From Anastrepha obliqua (taxonomy: Eukaryota > Arthropoda > Insecta > Diptera > Tephritidae), in contig NC_072893.1 in NCBI RefSeq assembly GCF_027943255.1, forward strand, positions 89,783,784-89,847,783: a stretch of 64,000 nt of DNA, written 5' to 3'. Position 1 is the first letter of the stretch. Every line of letters starts with the position of its first letter. The translations under genes and the position numbers were made by a program. Shown in pieces: positions 34,501 through 43,742 of this stretch. Below the pieces are notes generated by a model, which made no database searches, was not told where the DNA came from, and saw only the letters and a list, made by a program, of their open reading frames with translations.

Positions 34501-37500
34501 TTATCGACAAGGTTGGAACTTATTTTGCATAAACGTGCATATAACGTTTTCATTAAGAACTTTATTTCTTCTTTTGCTAGTGAGTTCCAAAAGATGGAAT
34601 TAACTCATGAAAATTTTCGATTTACGATTTCTGGTATGACCCAAAAAGTACTTGTGTTGATTGGTTTAACAAAATGTTGGGGAAATTCAGCCGCGGTGGT
34701 TCAAAGCACTTATATGGCATCTTAACAGATGACAACTCCGGAATCTGTGCATATGAGCCGGAAACAAAACATCAGTGTCGAGCTTAGCCCAACAAAAGTT
34801 GTTCGCGTACAATCAACTCAATGCAAATGGTCGCTTTTTTTCGGAAAATCTGATCATGGCGCAACTGTACCATTTCTTTGTCAGAAGTTTTCAGGGAATT
34901 AAAGAAATCCAACTATAGAAGGCGAAACGTTATTCATCACGACAATGCGAGCTCTCACGTATCGAATTACATAAGAGAATTTTTGAGCACGCAAAAGATC
35001 AAGCACACTGGGTCATCTGCCCTACCTTATAATTTCTTTTTGTTTCCGAACATCAAAAATAAAATGCGAGGTCGATGTTTTTCAACTCTTGCAGAAACGC
35101 TTTGAAAAGTGGTTCAAGCTAATGGACGAGTGTATTCGCTTAAAATGATTTTCATTATTATTTTAATGTGTTTTCACTATTGGGCGCAAAATATGGTATT
35201 AAAGGCAAACCTCGAAGAACTAAAATACAAATGCACCAATACAACGCAGAGGGTACGGCGTTTTTACTTTCTGTAGCATGTTACAATTCTTAAATTGAAT
35301 TATTCAAATTATGCATCCTTTAAAGAATTCAAAAAATATACTCTTTATTCAAATGAGTATCTACCCGAAATTAGGTCAATACTCGGATATGAAATTGGGT
35401 ATCTGTGGGTAAGTACCCAGGTGTAAACCTGTCACTATTCAGGTTATTTGCCCATTAGGGTGTCCGTTATTTACCAATTTGATTATTTTTTTTGCGACGC
35501 CCTCTAAACTTTTAGTTTTCCGTCTAAGAAAAATTATCAGATCAAAATCAGCTCTTAATATTCAGAATAAACCTTGCCCCAAACACGATATATTTCCCAT
35601 ATAAATTACATGGGATTTTGCTACTTTTTGGAATAAACTTTTTTTTACAGCTATGAAAAACACTTATTCTGATGGCAATTTTAACTCTCTACAAAAAAGA
35701 TCTCTTAAAATTTTTCGATAAATTGACTCCTTTAAAAGTTATTCGAAGTTAAAGTTGAACTGTGTGTAAATTTCAGATATTTTCACTCTTGCAGCAAAAT
35801 AATCAAATTGGTAAATAACGGACACCCTATTGCCCATATATTCGCGTAACTCTTTAATACCTTTTGCCACAGCTGCATCGCGTTCGCGCTGTTTTCTAAA
35901 TTTCTCGTCCCCAATAAAACAAAGCCACATCTGTCGTGCCTTGGAGATAACTGGTGGCTCGGTTTGCGTGGTACGCTCCATGGTAGAGGCATGCGAAGAT
36001 GGTGCCGGATATATTTGTGCTGGGTCCTGATGAAAGTAAGGCAAGAAAACGCAGCATTAGAAGAAAATTGCTGAGCCATAAAAGAGTATTAAAATGCGAA
36101 TAAATTAAAAACTCACATTATAAATGGGACATATCATCGTATTGCGCTTGCAAAAGTTGCCAGCCAAAGGATGTGGTAGTTCACAAACAGATTCATTGCT
36201 GCGTTTTATTGAGCAACTTTGTATATCTTCTTCTCCCTCTTCATCAGGCACACCATCGTCAATGTCTTCCCATTCGTCCTCACTTATGGGAATTTCACCA
36301 CTGCCAACCTTAAAAGATAGCGGCATAAATACTATCAATTCCTCGCAAAACAATTTATTGACTAACACACCTTTGTAAAATAATGCACACCCGCAAACTC
36401 CAACAATGTTGCTATGCAATAAAGGAAACTCATCAACAGAAACCAATCCAGAGCTGTTGCGTATTTTACTTTCGGCAAATCGGTGCGCGAGTCCAAACTA
36501 ATGGTGGATAGGGTGAGTACAGCAGTCACGCAAAGACCCACACGATCGCTAGTGGCTTCACGATGTATCCAGAAGGAGACCCACGACAAGACCACAATCA
36601 ATATACAGGGTACATAAACCTGAGAATGTTTGAGAGGTTGACTGAAAGTTGTTCCACTTTTCTTTTATTTATTTACTCACCTGAATGAGAAAATAGCCAG
36701 TGTGTCGTTTCAAATTGAAGGCGACATGCAGCACGGAGAAATCTCCCTCGCGCCTTGTATAGGTGAAATTACGGTGTTTCATACTAATCAAATCGAATTG
36801 GTTCAATGTCATACCGGGCACAAATGACACCGCGTCAGCCTCGCCCTTCCATTCGTAGACTAGTTGGCGATTTGTATAACCATCTGTTTTGGGAAAAGGG
36901 AAATAGATTTAAATTTCGTTTGTGGATTTTTCTCATTTGACTTACAACTGCCGATTATTAGTGGACACGACTGTAAATCCATCGGGAAATTTTTTAGTTC
37001 CATTGGGCAGGTCGCTTTTATCGTGAGTCTGTGAAAAGAACAAAATTCGAAAAAAAAAATCTCTCAATATAAGCAAATTGATATTTTTAATTCAAACTGA
37101 TGTATCTCTATGAGATTAAAATTGTTTTTTGGTCAAAATACGTAAGAGACTGTATTAGAAAGTTGTAAAGGGCTGGAGAAGTATTAGAGTTGGTTCGAGC
37201 TAGTTTTATTGTCATATCTATACTCATAGTTCTAAAAAAACGTGGACATTATGGAACGAATGCGATGTTCTTGTCATGCAATGGAAGAATCCAATTCAGA
37301 AGCACTTGTCTTTATTGTGAGAAGGTGTCCTCCTTTCTGGGTTTTTTGATGTTTTGTATGTTTAAGGCACACCTTATGTGGGTCCGCAAAATATTCTTTT
37401 GTCGGACGTAACCTGTAAACTCAGAAGATTTTTGTTTCAGCAAGAGACTCGACACTGTTTTGATAGTTTTGGTAACAGGCCATGTACGGGTCAAAGATAG

Positions 37501-40500
37501 ATGAAAACGAGAGTTGGTATATAAGGATATAAGGAGTTGTTACTAAACTTCACGGTAGGCAAATGGCCAGCCGTGTTCAAACTCACATACCGAGGGGCAA
37601 CCGTTTTTAGAAGAAACTTTTTCTATCATTTGGTGTTTCATGCACGATATTTCGATTCGCTTTTTTATTCTGAGTACTGTTAGATAATTTTAATGTCTGA
37701 AATTGTATACGGTTTTGCTAATTGCAGTTTTCACAGGCTCCCATTTTACATACGCATAGGTAAAGACACATACGTACATAACTCGCTCAAAAAATAATTT
37801 ATGATATTTCCGTGAATCTTGGTACGCGCATTAGTCTTTGTTCAAGGTAAATCGGTTTTGAAAATGGGCAGAATCGGCCAATAATAACGCCTTGCAAATA
37901 ACGGTAATTTTCATAAAAAAAACGATATATTATGTATAAATAGGTAGGTCAACGTCCACTTTGGGTTCAATGCATGTATCTCGATGACGTCTTATAAAAC
38001 TCGCCCAAACTTGGTACAGGTATTTTTATCCACCTCATTTTAATTTGCCTTAATTATTACTGAGATCGGATATGACCATGCTCACTTTTTTATGTTAGGA
38101 CTAAATTTCCGTCTGCTTACTTGATGCTAGAATAGTTTCTAATACTCTTTTGTGTTTGAGTTTTTTGATTCCAAAAATCAATAGCCAGCTCAAATAAAAT
38201 TTTGGTAGAATGTGCGCGGGACTTATAAATTTCGACCCGGACGAGATTTAACCTTCTTTACGTGCTCATAGTGGATTTCAGTTATTTTTATTCGGTCCTC
38301 GAGAGAAGCGGAACACATTTCATTCACTTGCAGATTTTCTATTTGACATTTGCCAAAAGTGACGACGTGGAACTGTGATAGATGTCAAAACCAAATACTG
38401 CTAAAAAATAATATAAATTCAACTTCGACAAACTTCTTTTCTAAAAAAGTTGATTTCAGCTCAAAATGGCAAATGTTTCAAGTCATATGTCGCGTCACTC
38501 AAAGATATGCCGCTGAAGCATGGGTCTACTCTGTTTGAAGACGTAGATAACTCCAACTTTCTTCTTCTTCTTAATTGGCGCCATAACCGCTTACGCGATT
38601 TTGGCCGAGTTTAACAAAGCGCGCCAGTCGTTTCTTTCTCGGGCTAACCGGCGCCAGTTGGACACACCAAGTGAAGCCAAGTCCTTCTCCACCTGATCTT
38701 TCTAACGCAGAGGAGGCCTTCCTCTTCCTCTACTACCACCAGCTGATACCGCATCGAATACTTTCAGAGCCGTTTGTATCCATTCGGACAACATGACCCA
38801 GCCAGCATAGCCGCTGGATCTTTATTCGCTGCGCTATGTCTATGTCGTCGTAAAGCTCATACAGCTCATCGTTCCATCGCCTGCGATATTCGCCGCTGCC
38901 AACGTGCAAAGGTCCAAAAATCTCTCAAACACTCCAAGCGTCGCTTCATTGTATGTTGTCATCGTCCAAGCTTCTGCGCCATACGTTAGGACGGGCATGA
39001 TGAGAGCCTTGTAGAGTGTTAGTTTTGTTCGTCGAGAGAGGACTTTACTGCTCAGTTGCCTACTTAGTCCAAAGTAGCAGTAAACACCAGCTAAAAAAAT
39101 CGTGTGACTTTCGGAATGCTCGCTTTCTTATGCCGTATTGTTGGAAACGAATACGGAAAATGGGCACGTCTATACTCTTGCACTACTTCTAAATTATATA
39201 CAAAGAATAATTTTCGAGTAGACTACCCATAATCTGACACTGAAAATATTGCGAAAAAACCGATTCTGGGCTGAATCACTTAATAAAATTGAAATGGAAT
39301 TTAATTTAAGATGGGCTGATAGAATCCATACCCAAAGGTTTGAAAAGGAAACTAAGAACAACTTATAATGGTGAGTGATAATTAAATTCGAGATAGAATG
39401 TGGTAACGGTCCCAAAAAAGTGCAGGAAGAATATATAAACGTTTAGACTAGCATAGGAAAATCTTACTTCAATGACAAAAATGGTAGGTACAAAATATCC
39501 GTTATATTTAAAGCAAGATGCAATCTTTAAAAGCTTAATGGTATATATAATAATAATTGTACACCCTGCAATTTAAGTGACGAAGAAGACGTTGAACATT
39601 TTATTGGAGGATGCCCAATATTATCAAAATTCCTTGATATAGTGAATGTGTTGAATGGAAAAAGTGATGAGTCGCCAAAACAGCTAGTTTCTTACATAAC
39701 TGGTGCTGTAAGTACAGAGAATTATTTTTAAATGAATTTACGTGATACGCTAAAAATATATCGCATATTGCAGCCAAGCACCTTTAAGACCATTGCCGTA
39801 TATTCTTAATTTATTTGTTTAAAAATTCTATTTCTTAGTCTGTAAGCAAATATTGTGAACTTTAAAAATAAATAAAGGGATATGCTATTCAATTGCTAAA
39901 AAGAAAATCGAAGTTGAAAAACATTTTACAAAATCTACTTTGAATATTATTTCGACCGTAATTTCGCTTTAAAATTCCTATAACTACGGCAACACATCCA
40001 TTCACTTTGGAAGTAAATTTTCAGGATTTTTAAACTTTATAGAGGTTCTGAATGCGAACAAATTGGCAATGCCCTGAATGCAGCTGATTTAGAAAGAAAT
40101 AATGGCCTGATCTTTTTTGGCACTTAATTTATCTGTAGGTCAGCATTTAAAGCTTTTTACCCTTGGATAAAAATGTTACAGGTACATTGAATCAATACCT
40201 ACCTCATGGAATATAAGATGCCACCATTTTGATCCAAGCGCAGCAATTTATTCGGCACAGTGATGGTGTGTATATGTGAGTGTTTCCCATTGAAAAAATA
40301 CGTGTCCGGCCGCCAAATCTTATCCAGCATCTGACGTGAAAAAGTAATTTACTTAAATATGTCTGAATTATTTTTTTATTTTCTCTTAAAATATGTAGAT
40401 TTGTTAGTAGTTTTCTTCTGTATTATACAAGTAAAAATTTTATACTCTACCTTAATGCTCAGAGAAAGACTTTGTATGGGACCCTGAAAGCTCAGCCGCT

Positions 40501-41604
40501 TATCGTGCCAATACTGTCTAAAATAGCAATCCATGGAGTAGTCCATATCCAATTCCGACACTGGCCCCATGCTGCGTATAAGAATGTTGGTCCGCACCAC
40601 CGTTGGCACACCTTTCAAAATTATTTCACTTAACTTATATATTTGAAAAATTGTTTTGGTAAAGGATTTTAAGCGCCCAGCTCCACTCACCTTGTCCGTG
40701 TGTTGGCAGTTGTGACTGCTCATAGCTTTTAAGTAGATTTTCCAAAATAATGGATATGTTGCGACTCAACATGTCTGCCGAGGCCGTGCGCTTACGCATA
40801 TTTGTTGCTGTTGTCACATTGGCGTCCACACTTGTCGCTGTGGTGGCTCTCGTTGTCGGCCATGCAGTGGTTATGCTTGTGTTTGTTGTTGTGGCTGGAC
40901 TGTCGTCCGTTGTTAAATCTGACATCCGTTTGAAACGTGGCGGACCTCCAGTAGAGTGTAGATCCATCTCAGGCAGCGCGCGAAAGGATTCGTAAATACG
41001 TGCCACTTGCATTGCAGGTGTAATGGTGGGAAGTGGGTGTTGTTGCTGATGCTGAGAAAAGTTCAATTGGTGATGAAAACGTTTGGCTGGTGCCCCATTG
41101 CCGTTGGAAGTGGCGGCGGTGGTGGTGGGGGTTGCGCTGTCAGTTTGCGTGGACCCTTTTAAACTAAAAGCTACATCAGCTGGTAATTGACTAGAAAATA
41201 TTGAAAGTAAAGCGTACATTTGGGCTTTCAACAACTTTCAGGTTTTATAAATACTCATTAAATTTTGATTTGCCATCGAAAAAAATTTAAATTTACCTCA
41301 TCATTGGTGACACGGCAATGTCGATGCTGTTATTTGTGGCAAAGGAATGTTGCTCATATGTGGTGGCAGTTGTTGCAGTTGCTTCTGTGCCCACCTTCCC
41401 CAGACTTGTTCTAGTTGTTTTTGCTGCATTTAGATTTTCGTGCATTTCACTTGCATAAAGTGTTCTTTGCTGGTCATTGCTTCTGCTGAGTGTCATTAGC
41501 TTATCTTTAGTTGCGGTCTCATTTGTTGTTGTTGTCGCTATGGTGTGATTTCCAGTGGCAGTGGGCACACCATGGCAGTGTAATTTTAGTAGTCCAACAA
41601 CCAT
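28380..41604 (-). CDS. CG8916: CG8916-type GABA-gated ion channel subunit, 10 coding exons
   Basis: Join (minus): 41604..41297, 41190..40691, 40611..40451, 40330..40203, 37028..36946, 36883..36681, 36619..36371, 36308..36117, 36026..35861, 28525..28380; 711 codons. All junctions are GT-AG and in phase. Residues 1-260 are Thr/Ala/Gln-rich with little structure; the ectodomain starts near [16 protein letters not shown]. The Cys loop is C373 to C387 (13 residues between). M1 begins [17 protein letters not shown]2 is [18 protein letters not shown]3 [16 protein letters not shown]4 is in the last exon. The large insertion before M1 known for GRD is absent, and the gene neighbours Lcch3 on the same strand, so I call CG8916 rather than Grd. 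As a plasma-membrane Cys-loop subunit it would assemble in a pentamer gated by GABA, possibly with LCCH3. The start is uncertain: 41611 follows an excellent acceptor (TTTTCAAATTCAG), so an upstream exon may supply the true N-terminus and signal peptide. Confidence 0.88.
29381..30323 (-). mobile_element. DD41D mariner-like element in the last CG8916 intron
   Basis: Ends AAGGGTGATTTTTTAAGAGC (left) and, inverted, ACGCGTGATTTTTTAGCTAT (right), with TA outside both (29379-29380, 30324-30325). Length 943 bp; transposase on the minus strand. Element and host gene have the same orientation. Confidence 0.88.
29488..30212 (-). pseudogene. DD41D transposase, one stop, deletion and frameshift
   Basis: Starts [18 protein letters not shown] at 30212. 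The N-terminal DNA-binding region is shortened before [19 protein letters not shown] (first Asp). An in-frame TAA at 30012-30014 separates WSEDQPE from [20 protein letters not shown]. The second Asp is in [12 protein letters not shown] and the third in CDITPLDYF, 41 residues later. A frameshift after DYFL moves the C-terminus ([20 protein letters not shown]) to another frame ending at 29488. Confidence 0.85.
30324..32162. other. Intron sequence, unassigned
   Basis: AT-rich interior of the last CG8916 intron. Short TATA runs lie near 30805-30820 and 31560-31580. No element ends or coding similarity were recognised. Confidence 0.35.
32352..33979 (-). pseudogene. mariner transposase, interrupted
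   Basis: Right of the MITE, decayed N-terminal frames end in [20 protein letters not shown] and [13 protein letters not shown] (helix-turn-helix). Left of it the frame from 32759 reads [20 protein letters not shown] (GED retained), then [19 protein letters not shown] (second Asp) and [16 protein letters not shown]. The last replaces the usual P-[ST]-D-YH with PTYNH, so the third catalytic Asp is lost. Confidence 0.82.
32836..33586. mobile_element. TTAA-flanked MITE, 751 bp, nested in mariner
   Basis: Ends GGGGGAGCCTGGTTTATAAG and, inverted, GGGGGTAGCCTGGTTTCTGA; perfect TTAA duplications at 32832-32835 and 33587-33590. No transposase inside. TTAA targets are used by piggyBac-like and Kolobok-like transposases; the G-rich ends do not let me choose. 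Confidence 0.88.
34636..35140 (+). pseudogene. mariner transposase fragment, fourth family
   Basis: Frame-shifting plus-strand translation gives [36 protein letters not shown] (first Asp region), [13 protein letters not shown], then [20 protein letters not shown] (second Asp) and [20 protein letters not shown]. The third catalytic position reads PYN where PND is usual. Ends were not found. Confidence 0.78.
35458..35827. mobile_element. TA-flanked MITE, 370 bp, next to CG8916 exon 9
   Basis: Terminal inverted repeats of about 32 bp, GGGTGTCCGTTATTTACCAA at both ends reading inward and continuing TTTGATTATTTT, with TA at 35456-35457 and 35828-35829. The right end lies 33 bp inside the intron from the exon 9 donor. 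This is a Tc1-mariner-type target site, with no coding capacity. Confidence 0.92.
35861..36026 (-). CDS. CG8916: CG8916 coding exon 9 (end of cytoplasmic loop)
   Basis: 166 nt, [20 protein letters not shown] to [11 protein letters not shown], ending AAAAG|GTATTA. This donor gives the phase needed by the last exon (G|GC ACC). Reading on instead keeps an open frame into the MITE at 35827 down to a stop at 35739. Confidence 0.85.
36117..36308 (-). CDS. CG8916: CG8916 coding exon 8 (M3-M4 loop)
   Basis: 192 nt; begins [20 protein letters not shown] and is strongly acidic, then Cys/Ser-rich. Cytoplasmic loop. TTTTAAG acceptor, AAT|GTGAGT donor. Confidence 0.92.
36371..36619 (-). CDS. CG8916: CG8916 coding exon 7 (M1, M2, M3)
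   Basis: 249 nt, phase 0 at both ends. M1 [18 protein letters not shown], linker HREATS, M2 [19 protein letters not shown]3 region [18 protein letters not shown]. At the cytoplasmic mouth the order is Ser(-2'), Asp(-1'), Arg(0'), Val(1'), Gly(2') instead of Pro-Ala-Arg-Val-Ala of RDL. Confidence 0.95.
36681..36883 (-). CDS. CG8916: CG8916 coding exon 6 (loops before M1)
   Basis: 203 nt from [20 protein letters not shown] to [11 protein letters not shown]. Contains NFT (potential glycosylation site). The segment between Cys loop and M1 has ordinary length, unlike GRD. Confidence 0.94.
36946..37028 (-). CDS. CG8916: CG8916 coding exon 5 (Cys loop)
   Basis: 83 nt. Encodes [20 protein letters not shown] then SCPLIIGS: the disulfide loop with exactly 13 residues between the two Cys and the FPMD core. 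TTCACAG acceptor, TT|GTAAGT donor. Confidence 0.95.
37585..37668 (-). mobile_element. SINE fragment
   Basis: The run ataccgaggggcaaccgttt, tagaagaaac..ttggtgttt and gatatttcgattcg follows the order of the SINE segment preceding box B in the copies at 57258 and 63237. Confidence 0.45.
38570..39080 (-). pseudogene. RTE-type LINE, C-terminal RT fragment
   Basis: Minus-strand translation over two or three frames gives [39 protein letters not shown], a [17 protein letters not shown] stretch, then [38 protein letters not shown] and [13 protein letters not shown]. This ending is characteristic of RTE-clade elements in insects. Stops and a gap near 38930 show decay. Confidence 0.72.
39190..39890 (+). 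pseudogene. LINE ORF2 tail, probable
   Basis: One frame reads [20 protein letters not shown] then GCPILSKF near 39560-39640, a C..C....D.EHF...CP pattern typical of LINE C-terminal cysteine motifs. It is followed by a 3' UTR-like stretch ending in AATAAATAAAGGG near 39885. Confidence 0.5.
40203..40330 (-). CDS. CG8916: CG8916 coding exon 4 (loop A region)
   Basis: 128 nt, [20 protein letters not shown] then [26 protein letters not shown] is the conserved loop A segment of Cys-loop ectodomains. ACGTCAG acceptor, GAG|GTAGGT donor. Confidence 0.93.
40451..40611 (-). CDS. CG8916: CG8916 coding exon 3
   Basis: 161 nt, [20 protein letters not shown] then [20 protein letters not shown] and a final SLSLSIK: the first ectodomain strands. 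AAAG acceptor, AAG|GTAGAG donor. Confidence 0.93.
40691..41190 (-). CDS. CG8916: CG8916 coding exon 2
   Basis: Acceptor TATTTTCTAG, donor CAAG|GTGAGT, 500 nt. Mostly low complexity (Thr runs, His/Gln run QHQQQHP), then [20 protein letters not shown], the helix that opens the GABA-receptor ectodomain. NIS is a potential glycosylation site. Confidence 0.88.
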
Positions 41605-41611
41605 TACCAAA
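41297..41611 (-). CDS. CG8916: CG8916 coding exon 1 (N-terminal extension)
   Basis: Donor MMR/S junction ATGATGAG|GTAAAT. The first in-frame ATG is 41604 ([20 protein letters not shown]), a weak leader. The frame stays open upstream through 41628, but TTTTCAAATTCAG at 41612 is a strong acceptor, so the exon probably starts at 41611. The peptide is Thr- and Ala-rich. Confidence 0.7.
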
Positions 41612-41815
41612 CTGAATTTGAAAAGCAAGAAAAAATCTTTAATAATGTAGCTTACAAAATCGTTCAGTAAGACTAAACTGATATTTATTAAGCGAAATTA
41701 GCACTAAAATATTGTATTACAAAAATCCACGAGCATTTTCTCCTTAAAACTAATTTGGAGACATAATTTGCGCTTTAGTAATTATAATGTCAAAGTAATA
41801 TAAGCAATTCCATTC
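41612..41815. other. Upstream flank or intron of CG8916 exon 1
   Basis: 204 bp between the exon 1 acceptor and a LINE. The pyrimidine tract before 41612 (CTTGCTTTTCAAATTCAG on the minus strand) indicates an upstream non-coding or leader exon outside the recognised area. Confidence 0.5.
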
Positions 41816-41824
41816 GAAAACCTG

Positions 41825-42745
41825 ATGGTTCATACACCATTTCCAAATCGGAAACGTTTAATGCTCTACTCTAAACCCATTTTCCGGGTAGTAGAACTCT
41901 CTGAAGTAGAGAGTCGCAAGAATAATAACGGTAGCAACGGTGGAACCTCTAGGTACAGCTGGTATATTGCTAGTCGGATAATGACAAAAGAATCGATAAG
42001 GTTTTCCTTGTCGACCTTTGAGAACTTTAAGTTCCCTGGACCTGACGGAATATATCCAGCGATGCTTAAAAAAGGAGGAGACAAGCTGAAAGAGGCCCTG
42101 AAAAGAATCTTCACAACCTGTCTTGCACTTGGTTATATACTATCCCAATGGCGACGCGTAAGAGTAGTATTTATTCCGAACCAGGAAAAGACGACTATTC
42201 CTTCGCAAACAGTTTTAGACCAATCTAGAACGGAGAAACACATTCGAGTATTGCCGAGAAGTCCACTTAGTAGAAATCAACACGCTTACCAGAGTGGAAA
42301 ATCATGTGAATCAACCTTACACGATCTTGTTAGGAAGATTGAAGCCGGGCTGGAAGCTGACGAATACATAATGGGCGTGTTCGTGGACATTGAGCGGGCT
42401 TTTGATAATGCCACTTTCGGCCCAATATCTTCTTCTGCTGAACGACACGGAGTTATTCAAACCATTGTAAAATGGATACACTCCATGCTCTCTGAGAGGC
42501 TGTTAACCGCTGGTGAGAACAGTGACGAACTAATCACCGTCAGGGCCAAGCAAGGATATCCCCAAGGGCGTGTTCTTTCTCCGCTACTGGGGTGCTTGGT
42601 CGTAGACTCTCTACTAGCTGAGATGCAAGAACTCGGTTTTCATGTCCAAGCATATGCGGATGATGCCTGTGCGCTAACATCGGATAAATCCTTAAAGAGG
42701 CTTTGTACGAAAGTGCAGAGGATTCTGGACCAAATCGATGACTGA
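41825..42745 (+). pseudogene. LINE reverse transcriptase, 306-codon open frame
   Basis: Uninterrupted frame with RT boxes in order: FKFPGPDGIYPAMLKKGGDK, WRRVRVVFIPNQEK, RNQHAYQSGKSCESTLHDLV, IMGVFVDIERAFDNATFGPI (first Asp box), YPQGRVLSPLLGCLVV and HVQAYADDACALTS, the catalytic YADD. A piece is missing between PNQEK and the next box (the usual RPISLTSF segment is scrambled), and TGA follows RILDQIDD where the element should continue. The long open frame suggests a young copy. Confidence 0.82.
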
Positions 42746-42769
42746 AGTTTTTGCCATCCTGAAAGTAGC

Positions 42770-43340
42770 CGAATGGATAATCGAGAGGAGATGGAGGGGG
42801 ATATAGATTGGAGTTTTCAGTGACAGTCAGGCTGCACTGAAGGCCCTGGAGAACGCGAAGCAAACCTCAAAGATTGTTCAAGAATGTAAGAACAAGCTCA
42901 ATTCTGTCGCAACACAAAACAGGTTTGTACTTATATGCGTTCCGGTACAATAGGTGGCCAAGGAAATGAAATCGCCGACGAATTGGCCAACCGTGGATCA
43001 GCGGTGCCCCCACAGGGGCCAGACCTAATAATCGGAATCAGTTTCGCAGGAATCAAGAATTGGATTCGTGATTATGTAGGCAATCTACATAAAGAGCGAT
43101 GGTCCGGTCTAGAACGCTGCAGAACTGCAAAGGGTTTTGTGCCAAGTCCGAACAGAAAACTGTCAAACTTTCTACTAAAACTTAGAAGGAAAGACGTTCG
43201 GTTGATGGTCAGTATCATTACAGGACACAACCCATGGGGTCAGCATATGACGACCATTGGAAAATCAATGAGGACCCAATGTGCCTGTCATGCTTGGAGG
43301 AGGCGGATAGCACTCAACTCTCTGGAAAATTTTCACAGGA
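42770..43340 (+). pseudogene. LINE RNase H domain and tail, frameshifted
   Basis: IGVFSDSQAALKALENAKQT (Asp-Ser box) near 42808 and IGGQGNEIADELANRGSAVP near 42946 are the RNase H catalytic regions, lying in different frames. Then come NRKLSNFLLKLRRKDVRLMV and SIITGHNPWGQHMTTIGKSM. Same family as the RT just upstream. Confidence 0.78.
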
Positions 43341-43742
43341 ATAACTATCTCTATCTCTGTCTCTATTCTTTCCTATCTCTTTCTCTGATACTTTTATCCT
43401 TCCCTCCTTGACTATCTACCCCCTTTCCAGAGTTTTAAATACAATGTGCTTTTTAGCCTGAGTTGTTTAGGATTTTAGGAGCCACCAAATCTCCTGGTGC
43501 CCCTTCGCTCGACCTTTTCAAATTTCAATTTTTTCAATATAAACAATCTCCGAAGTGATGCTGCATAATTACTTTGCGCTGTTGTAATGGGTGCTATGGT
43601 GGAAACACCGATTTGTTTTAAATATGGAGTTATTTTAGAAGAAAAATTGAGAAATTTGTTTTCTTTATTTATCTATTTCGCTTAGTGTACTCGTCATGTG
43701 CTTTTGCTACTTTTCTTCATTTTATATACATATACATATATA

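Larger units (their letters stand above)
37029..40202. other. CG8916 intron 4 (3.2 kb)
   Basis: Holds a SINE scrap (37585-37668), an RTE LINE piece (38570-39080) and a LINE tail (39190-39890). The stretch 37740-38290 has phrases that recur in similar form (aactcg.ccaaa..tggtac) and is probably another unnamed repeat. The rest is AT-rich. Confidence 0.5.
41816..43560 (+). mobile_element. RNase H-type LINE (R1/LOA-like), 5' truncated
   Basis: Contains RT (41825-42745), RNase H (about 42810-43000), post-RNase H tail to about 43340 and a CT-rich 3' UTR ending near 43560. It is antisense to the CG8916 gene and starts 205 bp beyond its first recognised coding exon. Confidence 0.8.

Noticed and set aside
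35861..36026. Exon 9 ending at AATAGG|GTGTCC within the MITE border
   Set aside because: That donor leaves phase 0, whereas the M4 exon needs one base carried over; AAAAG|GTATTA fits.
36105..36446. Single-exon minus-strand gene starting [13 protein letters not shown]
   Set aside because: It reads M3 exon sequence in the wrong frame and then exon 8; the splice model through 36371/36308 explains all of it.
28380..41604. Naming the receptor gene Grd
   Set aside because: GRD has a large insertion between the Cys loop and M1 and a different M2-M3 region as I know it. Here that segment is of ordinary length, and the gene neighbours Lcch3 as CG8916 does in Drosophila.
41293..41628. Start codon at 41628
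   Set aside because: The codon is TTG, and a strong splice acceptor lies downstream of it at 41612-41613; the first real ATG in frame is 41604.
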